From contig NZ_RBTP01000003.1 in NCBI RefSeq assembly GCF_003702045.1, forward strand, positions 1 to 64,000: a stretch of 64,000 bases of DNA. Reading direction: 5' to 3'. Position 1 is the first letter of the stretch. The number at the start of each line of letters is the position of its first letter. This document shows positions 1 through 9,700 of this stretch, one piece after another. Under the pieces are notes generated by a model that searched no databases, had not been told where the DNA came from, and saw nothing but the letters and a program-made list of their open reading frames with translations. Both the position numbers and the translations under genes were made by a program. This stretch comes from Pseudomonas viridiflava (GTDB lineage Bacteria > Pseudomonadota > Gammaproteobacteria > Pseudomonadales > Pseudomonadaceae).

Positions 1-471
1 CAACAGAAGTTTGCACTGATGATCGGCCTGCGGGACGCATCAGACGGGCAGGTCGTATGGCTGACCGTACCGAGCTACACCCTCGGCATGGCGGTCGGTG
101 AGTGGGAGGCGATTCGCGCCTACATGGAAGAAGGCCCCAGCGCACTGCCGTTGCCGATGATGGGCGAGAACATGGAAGAAGGCACCGTCGAGTTCTTCCA
201 CATGTGCCGCAAGGGCTACCGCTACGATCATGGGTATCTACGTTACTTGCTCGGCTTTCTGCTCATCCGGTTCTGCAGCGGCTGGACCCTGCCCTGTCGC
301 ATCGCCGCCTGGGTCGAGCGCCTGCCGAAGAAGGCTTTTCCCAAAGCAGTGCTTGACTGGTCAAAACCCTTACCGCCCGAGCAATGGCAACACCCCAGCG
401 ACGAGCTGATTGAACAGAGCAAGGCGGTGCGCAAGACGCTTCGTAAAGGACTGACGGTGTTCGATCACTTC
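1..471 (+). repeat. Direct repeat, copy 1 (coding)
   Basis: Bases 1-471 match bases 1049-1519 at a constant offset of 1048 bp with only scattered mismatches. The repeat covers the shared C-terminal part of the two tandem genes and stops abruptly just before the divergent tails. The left end cannot be seen because it lies outside the window. Confidence 0.9.
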
Positions 472-510
472 GACTGGGTTGAAAAAAACAAGGTCAGCGA
501 AAATGCCTGA
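1..510 (+). CDS. DUF6708-like membrane protein, C-terminal part (cut by window edge)
   Basis: The start lies before the window; 169 residues are visible. It is the first of two tandem copies. Up to the motif DHF it is almost identical to the end of the next gene, with a few changes (L/F, R/Q, K/E, R/N); the last dozen residues then differ completely. The stretch YLLGFLLIRFCSGWTLPC is hydrophobic and could touch or cross the membrane. The overall pattern resembles the DUF6708 family, which I recall being found near type VI secretion effector genes. That link is from memory and no effector or VgrG gene is visible here. Its stop overlaps the start of the second copy by 8 bp, so the two are probably co-translated. 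Function unknown. Confidence 0.75.
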   Translation, partial: QQKFALMIGLRDASDGQVVWLTVPSYTLGMAVGEWEAIRAYMEEGPSALPLPMMGENMEEGTVEFFHMCRKGYRYDHGYLRYLLGFLLIRFCSGWTLPCRIAAWVERLPKKAFPKAVLDWSKPLPPEQWQHPSDELIEQSKAVRKTLRKGLTVFDHFDWVEKNKVSENA

Positions 511-1579
511 GAACAAGTACGACCGACTGCCAACAGTGGGTGATACAGAAAACGAATCTGGCACTGAGGTTTTCTACCTTGCACCACGACCGGTGCCAAC
601 GGGTTTTGCAGCCTTCAGCTCACGCAGCCTTCATCAGCATGCCAGTGAAGTTTACTTGGACTTTGGACTAAGCTGCGCAACAGTAGAGTTTGCAGTCCGC
701 GTTAGCATTGGTTCCGTAATCTCTATTGTTATTTTCTTTATACTTGCCTCCATAGCACTGGGGATTGATGATCATTTCAGATATGGAGCGCCTGTTTTTG
801 AAATCTTTGTGACTTTGCTTCTGCCAAATTATTATCTCTGGGGGTTCGCGGGTGGTCTGGCACTCATGTATTTCTGCTGCTTCGTCCACGCCGTCTACCC
901 CCACTCCAACATTCCCCCCACCCGCTTCAACCGCCAGCGCCGAGAAGTCGCCTACGTCGCCAAACGCGGCGAACCTGCCCGCTTCATCCCGTGGGAAGAC
1001 GTCATCGCCTGCGTCAGCAGCAGCATGGTCGCGACCGAGTACGGCACTCAACAGAAGTTTGCACTGATGATCGGCCTGCGGGACGCATCAGACGGGCAGG
1101 TCGTATGGCTGACCGTACCGAGCTACACCCTCGGCATGGCGGTCGGTGAGTGGGAGGCAATTCGCGCCTACATGGAAGAAGGCCCCAGCGCACTGCCGTT
1201 GCCGATGATGGGCGAGAACATGGAGGAAGGCACCGTCGAGTTCTTCCACATGTGCCGCAAGGGCTACCGCTACGATCACGGGTATCTACGTTACCTGTTC
1301 GGCTTTCTGCTCATCCAGTTCTGCAGCGGCTGGACCCTGCCCTGTCGCATCGCCGCCTGGGTCGAGCGCCTGCCGAAGAAGGCCTTTCCCAAGGCAGTGC
1401 TCGACTGGTCAAAACCCTTGCCGCCCGAGCAATGGCAACACCCCAGCGACGAGCTGATTGAACAGAGCGAAGCCGTGCGCAAGACCCTCAATAAAGGGCT
1501 GACGGTGTTCGATCATTTCCGTCTTCAGACGGAAAGTGACGAGATCAAACACCTCATCACTGACCCGGAGAATTCGTAA
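503..1579 (+). CDS. DUF6708-like membrane protein, full second copy
   Basis: Protein of 358 residues, starting at the ATG at 503 (MPENKYDRLP), which overlaps the previous stop. An upstream in-frame TTG at 479 is less likely. Residues about 75-95 and 110-140 form two hydrophobic segments, so the N-terminus is probably membrane-anchored. A motif FNRQRREVAYVAKRG and the sequence FIPWEDVIACV follow, then the segment shared with the first copy. The N-terminal part (about 650-850) is visibly richer in A and T than its neighbours, while the shared part is GC-rich. Family assignment (DUF6708) is tentative. Possible roles include immunity to a secreted toxin, but nothing here proves this. Confidence 0.7.
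   Translation: MPENKYDRLPTVGDTENESGTEVFYLAPRPVPTGFAAFSSRSLHQHASEVYLDFGLSCATVEFAVRVSIGSVISIVIFFILASIALGIDDHFRYGAPVFEIFVTLLLPNYYLWGFAGGLALMYFCCFVHAVYPHSNIPPTRFNRQRREVAYVAKRGEPARFIPWEDVIACVSSSMVATEYGTQQKFALMIGLRDASDGQVVWLTVPSYTLGMAVGEWEAIRAYMEEGPSALPLPMMGENMEEGTVEFFHMCRKGYRYDHGYLRYLFGFLLIQFCSGWTLPCRIAAWVERLPKKAFPKAVLDWSKPLPPEQWQHPSDELIEQSEAVRKTLNKGLTVFDHFRLQTESDEIKHLITDPENS
1049..1519 (+). repeat. Direct repeat, copy 2 (coding)
   Basis: Second copy of the repeat at 1-471. Similarity ends at about 1519, after which the gene encodes a tail (RLQTESDEIKHLITDPENS) with no counterpart in copy 1. The near identity at DNA level points to recent duplication or gene conversion. Confidence 0.9.
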
Positions 1580-1682
1580 CAACACATTGCCTCAACGACG
1601 GCAAACGATAATCCCTCTTATTCAAACTGCACGAGGCTGATAAGCTTGCACGCCCTGATTTTCGGCTCTTTGCAGGATGTGT

Positions 1683-3110
1683 ATGGCTACGCGGCTTCGT
1701 CTATCCCTTGCACTGCTCATGACGCTGGTCGTGAGCGGGTGCGATGACGCCCCGCGTTTCACCCACGCCGAACCGGGCGAAGCGCTGTCGGGCGGTAGCG
1801 CGACGGTCAGAAAGAGCGACCAGAATGCGTTTTCGATGCCGTCAGCCAATCTGTCTCCGGTGCGCCGCCTGGATTTCAGCGTGGGTAATAGTTTCTTCCG
1901 CAGCCCTTGGGTCATCGCGCCTTCGACGACGACGGCCCGGGACGGCTTGGGGCCGTTGTTCAATACCAATGCGTGTCAGAACTGCCACATCAAGGACGGC
2001 CGTGGTCACCCGCCTGAAGCCGGTGACACCAACGCTGTGTCGATGCTGGTCAGGTTGTCGATACCCGACAATCCTGAATTCGCCGACCTGATCCGGCGCA
2101 ACGGTGTGTTGCCTGAGCCTGTCTACGGCGGACAACTGCAAGACATGTCCAACCCCGGCGTCGCGCCGGAGGGCAAGGTTCGGGTCGAGTACGACGCGAT
2201 GAGCGTCAAGTTTCGTGACGGCACCGCTGTCGAGTTGCGCCAACCCACGTTGCGTATCACTCAATTGGGCTATGGCCCGCTGCATCCCGATACCCATGTT
2301 TCCGCGCGGATAGCCCCGCCCATGATCGGGCTCGGGCTGCTTGAAGCCATCCCCGACGAAGCGATTCTGGCCAACGCAGACCCGGATGACAAAGACGGTA
2401 ACGGGATTTCGGGGCGCGCCAACTGGGTTTGGGACGATGCACAGCAAAAAGTGGTTATGGGACGCTTCGGTTGGAAGGCTGGACAGCCCAATCTGAATCA
2501 GCAAAACGTGCATGCGTTTTCCGGCGACATGGGATTGACCACCCGCCTGCGCCGCTTCGATGATTGCACCCCCGCTCAGACCGATTGCCTGGCAGCGCCA
2601 AACGGCAACGGCCCGGACGGCGAGCCCGAAGTCAGCGACAATATTTTGCGCCTCGTGGAGTTCTACACGCGTAATCTCGGCGTTCCAGCTCGCCGCAACG
2701 TGGAGGATCCACAGGTACTGGCAGGCAAGAACCTGTTTTTCCAGGCAGGCTGCCAACAATGTCACACGCCGACCTTCAAGACCCGGTCGGATGCTGCAGA
2801 GCCTGAGTTGGCCAATCAGCAGATTCGTCCCTACTCCGACCTGTTACTGCACGACATGGGTGAAGGGCTTGCCGATAATCGTACGGAATTCCAGGCGACC
2901 GGTCGTGAGTGGCGGACCCCGCCGCTCTGGGGGCTGGGTCTGACCGCTGCGGTCAATGGTCATACGCAACTGCTGCACGACGGTCGCGCACGCAATGCCC
3001 TTGAGGCGATACTGTGGCACGGCGGCGAAGCGCAGGCGGCGCAGCGACAGGTTCTGGCATTCAATGCCGAACAGCGCGAGGCACTGTTGGCCTTTCTGAA
3101 TTCATTGTGA
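1683..3110 (+). CDS. Di-heme COG3488 (DUF1111) lipoprotein, predicted thiol oxidoreductase
   Basis: 475 residues from the ATG at 1683 (MATRLRLSLALL); an ATG two codons earlier at 1677 has no room for a ribosome site. A lipoprotein signal ends in the lipobox VVSGC. Two c-type heme motifs are visible, CQNCH near residue 100 and CQQCH near residue 360, with the second in a typical cytochrome fold. The family is known as COG3488 and is usually linked to imelysin genes in iron-uptake clusters. The next two genes are an imelysin and a DUF1513 protein, as expected. In relatives an imelysin-type peptidase gene normally precedes it; here the tandem DUF6708-like genes occupy that side. Enzymatic activity is not established. 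Confidence 0.88.
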   Translation: MATRLRLSLALLMTLVVSGCDDAPRFTHAEPGEALSGGSATVRKSDQNAFSMPSANLSPVRRLDFSVGNSFFRSPWVIAPSTTTARDGLGPLFNTNACQNCHIKDGRGHPPEAGDTNAVSMLVRLSIPDNPEFADLIRRNGVLPEPVYGGQLQDMSNPGVAPEGKVRVEYDAMSVKFRDGTAVELRQPTLRITQLGYGPLHPDTHVSARIAPPMIGLGLLEAIPDEAILANADPDDKDGNGISGRANWVWDDAQQKVVMGRFGWKAGQPNLNQQNVHAFSGDMGLTTRLRRFDDCTPAQTDCLAAPNGNGPDGEPEVSDNILRLVEFYTRNLGVPARRNVEDPQVLAGKNLFFQAGCQQCHTPTFKTRSDAAEPELANQQIRPYSDLLLHDMGEGLADNRTEFQATGREWRTPPLWGLGLTAAVNGHTQLLHDGRARNALEAILWHGGEAQAAQRQVLAFNAEQREALLAFLNSL

Positions 3111-3143
3111 ATCTTTTCCTTTTTCAAGCATAAGGAGCCGGAC

Positions 3144-4208
3144 ATGTTCCGACCCAAGTTGTTGCTGACCAGCCTTGCGGCGCTTGCGTTGGGAGCCTGC
3201 TCGCCAGCCGACCCTCAAGCCGTCACGTCTGCGGCCATCGCCAAACAGGTGATTCTGCCCACCTACAGCCGTTGGGTGGACGCCGACCGTCAATTGGCTA
3301 GCAGCGCGCTGGCGTTCTGTCAGGGCAAGACTGATCTGGCGACGGCGCGCGCCGACTTTCTGAAAGCGCAGAAGTCCTGGGCCGAACTGCAACCGCTGTT
3401 GATCGGGCCGCTGGCCGAGGGCAATCGCGCCTGGCAGGTGCAGTTCTGGCCGGACAAGAAAAATCTGGTAGGGCGTCAGGTGGAACAGCTGGTTACTGCG
3501 CAGCCGCAGATTAACGCCGAAGAGCTGTCCAAGGCCAGCGTCGTGGTACAGGGGTTGTCGGCTTACGAGTACATTTTGTTCGACGCCGAAATCGACATGG
3601 CCAATGCCGAACAAAAAGCCCGTTACTGCCCGCTGCTGATGGCCATCGGTGACCGCCAGAAAACCCTGGCCGAGGAAATCCTCAGCCGCTGGAACAGCAA
3701 CGACGGCATGCTCGCGCAACTCAGTAAATTCCCGAACCAGCGCTACGCCGACTCCCACGAAGCCATTGCCGAGCTGTTGCGGGTTCAAGTAACGGCGCTG
3801 GACAGCCTCAAGAAAAAACTCGGCACTCCACTGGGTCGCCAGAGCAAGGGCCAGCCACAGCCGTTTCAGGCCGACGCGTGGCGCAGCAAATCCTCGCTCA
3901 GCAGCCTGGAAGCCAGTCTGGCCAGCGCAGAAACCGTGTGGGCCGGTGTCGACAACAAGGGCTTGCGTGGCCTGCTGCCCGCCGAGCAGAAACCGCTGGC
4001 TGACAAAATCGATACCGCCTACGCTGCCAGCCGCAAACAGCTGTCGGAGCTCAAACCGCCATTGGCTGATTTGCTGGCCACCGAAGCGGGACGCCAGCAA
4101 CTCAATGCGTTCTACGACAGCCTGAACGTGGTTCATCGCCTGCACGAAGGCGAACTGGCCAAGGCGCTGGGTATTCAGTTGGGTTTCAACGCCAACGACG
4201 GCGATTGA
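3144..4208 (+). CDS. Imelysin family lipoprotein
   Basis: 354 residues with a lipoprotein signal (LLLTSLAALALGAC), so it is predicted to sit in the periplasm attached to a membrane. The helical body has the features of the imelysin/COG3489 family, including two related halves (compare YSRWVDADRQL with the later helices ending FYDSLNVVHRLHEG). It starts 33 bp after the di-heme gene behind an AAGGAG ribosome site and is followed 16 bp later by the DUF1513 gene, so the three form one operon. Imelysin proteins are associated with iron acquisition; the exact ligand is unknown. Confidence 0.87.
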   Translation: MFRPKLLLTSLAALALGACSPADPQAVTSAAIAKQVILPTYSRWVDADRQLASSALAFCQGKTDLATARADFLKAQKSWAELQPLLIGPLAEGNRAWQVQFWPDKKNLVGRQVEQLVTAQPQINAEELSKASVVVQGLSAYEYILFDAEIDMANAEQKARYCPLLMAIGDRQKTLAEEILSRWNSNDGMLAQLSKFPNQRYADSHEAIAELLRVQVTALDSLKKKLGTPLGRQSKGQPQPFQADAWRSKSSLSSLEASLASAETVWAGVDNKGLRGLLPAEQKPLADKIDTAYAASRKQLSELKPPLADLLATEAGRQQLNAFYDSLNVVHRLHEGELAKALGIQLGFNANDGD

Positions 4209-4224
4209 TCAAGAGGTAAGTGTG

Positions 4225-5328
4225 ATGTTTCGACGTCAGATCATGGCCATTGGCAGTCTGTTGTTTAGCGCCTGTACGCTGGGCGGATGGACGCTGTTCA
4301 AGCACAAAGACCAAGGGCCATTGCTGCTCTCTGCCCGAGACGACGCCGAAGGCAGGCACTTCGCCGTGGGTTATCGGCTTGACGGCACGCAAGTGTTCGC
4401 CACCCAGGTGGGCCAGCGCTGCCACGACATCATCAACCACCCTTCCCTCCCGCTGGCGGTGTTCATTGCGCGCCGCCCCGGCACTGAAAGCTACCTGATC
4501 AACCTGAATGACGGCAGTCTGTTGCAGACCATCACCTCACGGCCAGACCGGCACTTCTACGGCCATGCCGTCATCCATCGCGATGGCGAATGGTTGTACG
4601 CCACCGAAAACGACACACGCGACCCCGGTCGCGGGTTGCTGGGCGTGTATCGATTCGTCGATAAGCGACTGGTGCATACAGCGGAGATTCCAACCCACGG
4701 CATTGGCCCGCATCAAGTGTCCTGGATGCCTGACGGAGAAACCCTTGTGGTTGCCAACGGTGGTATCCGTACCGAAGCGGAAAGCCGTGTCGAGATGAAT
4801 CTCGATGCGATGCAACCCAGCCTGGTCCTGATGCAACGCGACGGTACATTGCTGAGCAAGGAAACCCTTACCCAGCAAATGAACAGCGTGCGCCATATGG
4901 GTATCGCCAGCGATGGGACCATCGTCTGCGGCCAGCAATACATGGGCGACTCGCACGAATTGTCCGAGTTGCTGGCCATCAAGCGACCGGGCCAGCCTTT
5001 TCAGCCCTTTCCTGTGGCCGAAGCGCAACTGCGTGCCATGAATCACTACACGGCCAGCGTAGCGGTACACAGTGACCTGCGCCTCGTCGCGCTCACCGCT
5101 CCCAGGGGCAATCGGTTTTTTATCTGGGATCTGGATAGCGGTGCCGTGAAACTGGACGCGCCCTTGCCTGACTGTGCGGGTGTCGGTGCCGTGACCGACG
5201 GTTTTATCGTGACCTCAGGCCAGGGCCGCTGCCGTTTCTACGATTGCCGCAAACCGGAACTGCTGGCCAAACCGCTGGATCTTCCGGCCGGGTTTTGGGA
5301 TAACCATCTGCACCTTGCTCACGCTTAA
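4225..5328 (+). CDS. DUF1513 beta-propeller protein
   Basis: 367 residues starting at the ATG at 4225, behind the site AGAGG; a GTG one codon earlier is less likely. The N-terminus (MFRRQIMAIGSLLFSAC) is a signal sequence with a twin arginine, so export by Sec or Tat is possible. The body has repeated blade-like motifs such as GPHQVSWMPDGETLVVANGG, matching DUF1513/COG3490, a predicted seven-bladed propeller. It closes the COG3488-imelysin-DUF1513 module. Role unknown, probably periplasmic and connected with iron handling. Confidence 0.87.
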   Translation: MFRRQIMAIGSLLFSACTLGGWTLFKHKDQGPLLLSARDDAEGRHFAVGYRLDGTQVFATQVGQRCHDIINHPSLPLAVFIARRPGTESYLINLNDGSLLQTITSRPDRHFYGHAVIHRDGEWLYATENDTRDPGRGLLGVYRFVDKRLVHTAEIPTHGIGPHQVSWMPDGETLVVANGGIRTEAESRVEMNLDAMQPSLVLMQRDGTLLSKETLTQQMNSVRHMGIASDGTIVCGQQYMGDSHELSELLAIKRPGQPFQPFPVAEAQLRAMNHYTASVAVHSDLRLVALTAPRGNRFFIWDLDSGAVKLDAPLPDCAGVGAVTDGFIVTSGQGRCRFYDCRKPELLAKPLDLPAGFWDNHLHLAHA

Positions 5329-5590
5329 CCACCGCATGACGCCCTGTTTTAAGCGTTTCTGACTTGCTGTTATATAAATGGCTGCTAAACATACAAACAG
5401 CTATTTAAACGGCTGGTTATGCCAACTCAGCCAGGTTGAAAGTAGGAAACTTCCTGAAAAAAGTTGAGACCCTTCCGGTTCAATAGTTAGAGCTTTGCAA
5501 AACCTTGCAATACTCAATGAATTTGGAATACTGCGACTCACGCTGTGTTGGCGGAATCGTCCGCTTCAAACCTTCCCAAGGATGTGGAGT

Positions 5591-6742
5591 ATGTTGCGTC
5601 GCCGCATGTTGATCATGCTGGGCGTTGTGTTGCTCGTGGTGCTTGCACTTGCGGGTTACAAAGCCTTTTCCGTTTATCAACAGATTCAGCAGTTCAGTGC
5701 ACCCAAGCCGCCTGTCAGCGTCGCAGTGGTCACGGCGGTCGAGCAGCCGTGGCAAAGTCGGCTGCCCACCATCGGTACGTTGAAAGCGCTTCAAGGTGTA
5801 GACCTGAGCCTGGAAATTGCCGGCACGGTCAAAGCACTGCAGTTCGAATCCGGTCAAAAAGTGCGTGCAGGGCAGCCTTTGCTGCAGTTGGATAGCGACG
5901 TCGAACGGGCGCTGTTGGGCACAGCCGAGGCGGATCTGGGGCTGGCTCAGGTCGAGCATGGACGCGGCAGCAAGCTGGTCGGCGATCAGGCGATTTCCCG
6001 AGGCGACTTTGACAAGCTCGCGGCACAACTGAAGAAAGCCAGCGCCACGGTTGCCCAACTCAAGGCCTCGCTGGCGAAGAAACAGATTCTCGCGCCGTTC
6101 AGCGGCACCATCGGGATTCGACAGGTGGACGTCGGCGACTACTTGGCCAGCGGCACAGTGATTGCGACGTTGCAGGACCTGAGCAGCCTGTACGTCGACT
6201 TTTATGTGCCAGAACAGGCCGTGCCGAAGCTTGCCGTCGCGCAGCGTGTGCAAGTCAGTGTGTCCGCGTATCCGGGCCAGTCGTTCGATGCAATGGTCAG
6301 CGCGATCAACCCCAAGGTCGATGAAACCACACGCAATATTCTGATCAGGGCCACCCTCCCAAACCCCGAGAACACATTGTTGCCCGGCATGTTTGCCGAC
6401 CTTCAGGTCATTCTGCCCGGCGCGCCTAGCCAGATCGTGGTTCCGGAAAGCGCGATCACTTACACCTTGTACGGCAACTCTGTGTATGTGGTGGTCCCCA
6501 AACGAACCGAGAAAGGCGAGCCCGAAAAGAATGCGCAGGGCGAACAGCAACTCATGGTAGAGCGCCGCTTTGTCGATACGGGCGAACATCGCGCAGGCAA
6601 GGTGGTGATCCGCAAGGGCATCAAGGCAGGCGATCAAGTAGTCAGCGGCGGTCAGTTGAAGCTGGCGAACGGTGCGCACGTTGCGGTCACACCGGATGCC
6701 ACTCAGTCCGGCGACGCCAAAAGCCCAACACGCGCGGACTGA
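5591..6742 (+). CDS. RND efflux periplasmic adaptor (MexV-like by position)
   Basis: 383 residues from the ATG at 5591, which has AAGGA eight bases upstream; longer starts in the same frame lack a ribosome site. An N-terminal membrane anchor (MLIMLGVVLLVVLALAGY) is followed by the biotinyl-lipoyl-like half motifs (GTVKALQFESGQKVRAGQPL and APFSGTIGIRQVDVGDYL), a helical hairpin and the beta-barrel region. It joins the inner-membrane pump encoded 13 bp downstream to an outer-membrane channel. By gene order it corresponds to PA4374 (mexV) of P. aeruginosa. No outer-membrane factor or local regulator gene is adjacent. Confidence 0.92.
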   Translation: MLRRRMLIMLGVVLLVVLALAGYKAFSVYQQIQQFSAPKPPVSVAVVTAVEQPWQSRLPTIGTLKALQGVDLSLEIAGTVKALQFESGQKVRAGQPLLQLDSDVERALLGTAEADLGLAQVEHGRGSKLVGDQAISRGDFDKLAAQLKKASATVAQLKASLAKKQILAPFSGTIGIRQVDVGDYLASGTVIATLQDLSSLYVDFYVPEQAVPKLAVAQRVQVSVSAYPGQSFDAMVSAINPKVDETTRNILIRATLPNPENTLLPGMFADLQVILPGAPSQIVVPESAITYTLYGNSVYVVVPKRTEKGEPEKNAQGEQQLMVERRFVDTGEHRAGKVVIRKGIKAGDQVVSGGQLKLANGAHVAVTPDATQSGDAKSPTRAD

Positions 6743-6755
6743 TCAGGGAACCCTC

Positions 6756-9700
6756 ATGGCCTTTACCGACCCGTTCATTCGCCGTCCGGTGCTTGCAACC
6801 GTCATCAGCCTGTTGATTGTGCTGCTGGGTGTTCAAGCGTTCAGCAAGCTGATCATTCGTCAGTATCCGCAGATGGAAAATGCCCTGATCACGGTGACCA
6901 CCGCTTATCCCGGGGCCAACGCGGAAACCATACAGGGCTATATCACGCAGCCGTTGCAGCAGAGTCTGGCCAGCGCCGAGGGGATCGACTACATGACGTC
7001 GGTCAGTCGCCAGAACTTCTCGATCATTTCCATCTATGCACGAATAGGCGCCGACAGCGACCGGCTGTTCACCGAGTTGCTCGCCAAGGCCAACGAGGTC
7101 AAGAACAAGCTGCCCCAGGACGCTGAAGACCCGGTATTGAGCAAGGAAGCGGCAGATGCTTCCGCGCTGATGTACATCAGCTTCTACAGTTCGGAGCTGA
7201 ACAACCCACAGATTACCGACTACCTGTCCCGGGTGATCCAGCCCAAGCTGGCGACGCTGCCGGGCATGGCCGAGGCTGAAATCCTCGGCAATCAAGTGTT
7301 CGCGATGCGTCTCTGGCTGGACCCGGTAAGACTCGCCGGCTTTGGCCTGACAGCCGCCGATGTCACCGACGCGGTACGTCGCTACAACTTTTTGTCTGCA
7401 GCGGGTGAGATCAAGGGCGAATACGTGGTCACCAGCATCAACGCGACCACCGAACTGAAGTCGGCCGAAGCCTTCGCGGCCATCCCGCTGAAAACCGACG
7501 GCGACAGCCGGGTCCTGCTGGGCGATGTGGCCCGGGTCGAAATGGGCGCAGAAAACTACAATTCGGTCAGCTCGTTCGACGGTATCCCTTCGGTATACAT
7601 CGGCATCAAAGGCACGCCGAGCGCCAACCCGCTGGACGTCATCAAGGAGGTGCGCCGCATCATGCCGGAGCTGGAAAGCCAGCTACCGCCCAGCCTCAAA
7701 GTATCCATCGCTTATGACGCCACACTGTTCATCCAGGCATCGATTCATGAAGTCGTCAAGACGCTGGTCGAAGCCGTACTGATCGTGATTGTGGTGGTCT
7801 TCCTGTTTCTCGGCGCGCTGCGCTCGGTGCTGATTCCGGTCATCACCATTCCCCTTTCGATGATCGGCGTGCTGTTCTTCATGCAGTTGATGGGCTACTC
7901 GATCAACCTGCTGACACTGCTGGCGATGGTACTGGCCATCGGTCTGGTGGTGGACGATGCGATTGTGGTGGTCGAAAACATCCATCGGCACATAGAGGAA
8001 GGCAAGACGCCCTTCGACGCCGCCCTTGAAGGTGCCCGCGAGATCGCCATGCCCGTGGTGTCGATGACTATCACCCTGGCAGCGGTTTACGCGCCCATCG
8101 GCTTTCTGGAAGGGCTGACGGGCGCACTGTTCAAGGAGTTCGCCCTCACTCTGGCCGGCGCGGTGGTCATTTCCGGCATTGTGGCCCTGACGCTCTCGCC
8201 CATGATGTGTGCCCTGCTCTTGCGTCATGACCAGAACCCCAGCGGGCTGTCACACAAGCTCGACCATCTTTTCGGCGCGCTCAAAGTGCGTTATCAACGC
8301 GTACTGCATGCCACGCTGGACACGCGGCCGGTGGTTTTCGTCTTCGCCATCATTGTGTTGTGCCTGATCCCGATCCTGCTCACCTTCACCAAATCGGAGC
8401 TGGCACCGGATGAGGACCAAGGCATCATTTTCATGATGGCCACCTCGCCTCAACCCACTAATCTGAATTACATCAACACCTATACGGATCAGTTCGTGAA
8501 ACTGTTTCGCGAGTTTCCCGAGTACTACTCATCGTTCCAGATCAACGGGTTCAATGGCGTGCAAACCGGCGTGGGGGGTTTTCTGCTCAAACCCTGGAAT
8601 GAGCGCAGCCGGACGCAGATGGAGATCCTCCCGCACGTCCAGGCCAGGCTGGCTGACATCCCCGGTCTGCAGATCTTCGGTTTCAACTTGCCGTCGCTTC
8701 CCGGCACTGGCGAAGGCCTGCCGTTCCAGTTCGTGATCAACACCCCGAACGACTACGCGGCACTGCTGGAAGTGGCCGAACGGATCAAGACCCGCGCCAC
8801 GGAGTCCGGTAAATTCGCGTTCATGGACATCGACCTGGCCTTCGACAAGCCGGAAGTGGTCGTCGACATTGATCGCGCCAAGGCGGCTCAGATGGGTGTC
8901 TCCATGCAGGACCTGGGCGGGACGCTGGCGACCCTGCTGGCCGAGGCAGAGATCAACCGGTTTACCCTCGAGGGCCGCAGCTACAAGGTGATCGCGCAGG
9001 TGGAGCGGCCCTATCGCGACAATCCGGGGTGGCTGAACAACTATTACGTCAAGAACAGCGAAGGCAAGTTGCTGGCGCTGTCGACGCTGATTACGGTCAC
9101 TGATCGGGCACGACCGCGACAATTGAATCAATTCCAGCAGTTGAACTCAGCCATCATTCAGGGCTTTCCCATCGTCAGCATGGGCGAAGCGCTCGATACG
9201 GTCCGGCAGATTGCCAATGAAGAGGCACCGGAAGGTTTCGCCTACGACTACGCAGGCGCTTCGCGGCAATATGTGCAGGAAGGCAGCGCCCTGTGGGTAA
9301 CGTTCGCGTTGGCGCTGGCGATCATCTTTCTGGTGCTGGCCGCACAGTTTGAAAGTTTCCGTGATCCGCTGGTCATTCTAGTGACGGTCCCACTGTCGAT
9401 CTGCGGTGCCTTGATTCCGCTGTTTCTGGGGTTGTCGAGCATGAACATCTACACCCAGGTGGGACTGGTGACCTTGATCGGTCTGATCAGCAAGCACGGC
9501 ATTCTGATCGTCGAGTTCGCCAACCAATTGCGCCGCGACAAAGGGTTGTCGGCAAGAGAGGCGGTTGAGGAAGCGGCGGCGACTCGCCTGCGTCCGGTCC
9601 TGATGACTACGGCCGCAATGGTATTCGGCATGGTGCCTTTGATAGTGGCAACCGGCGCCGGAGCGGTCAGCCGTTTCGATATCGGCACTGTAATCGCGAC

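Noticed and set aside
1607-1625. Possible Fur box (GATAATCCCTCTTATTCAA) upstream of the di-heme gene
   Set aside because: Only about 10 of 19 positions match the consensus GATAATGATAATCATTATC, too weak to call, although iron control of this module would make sense.
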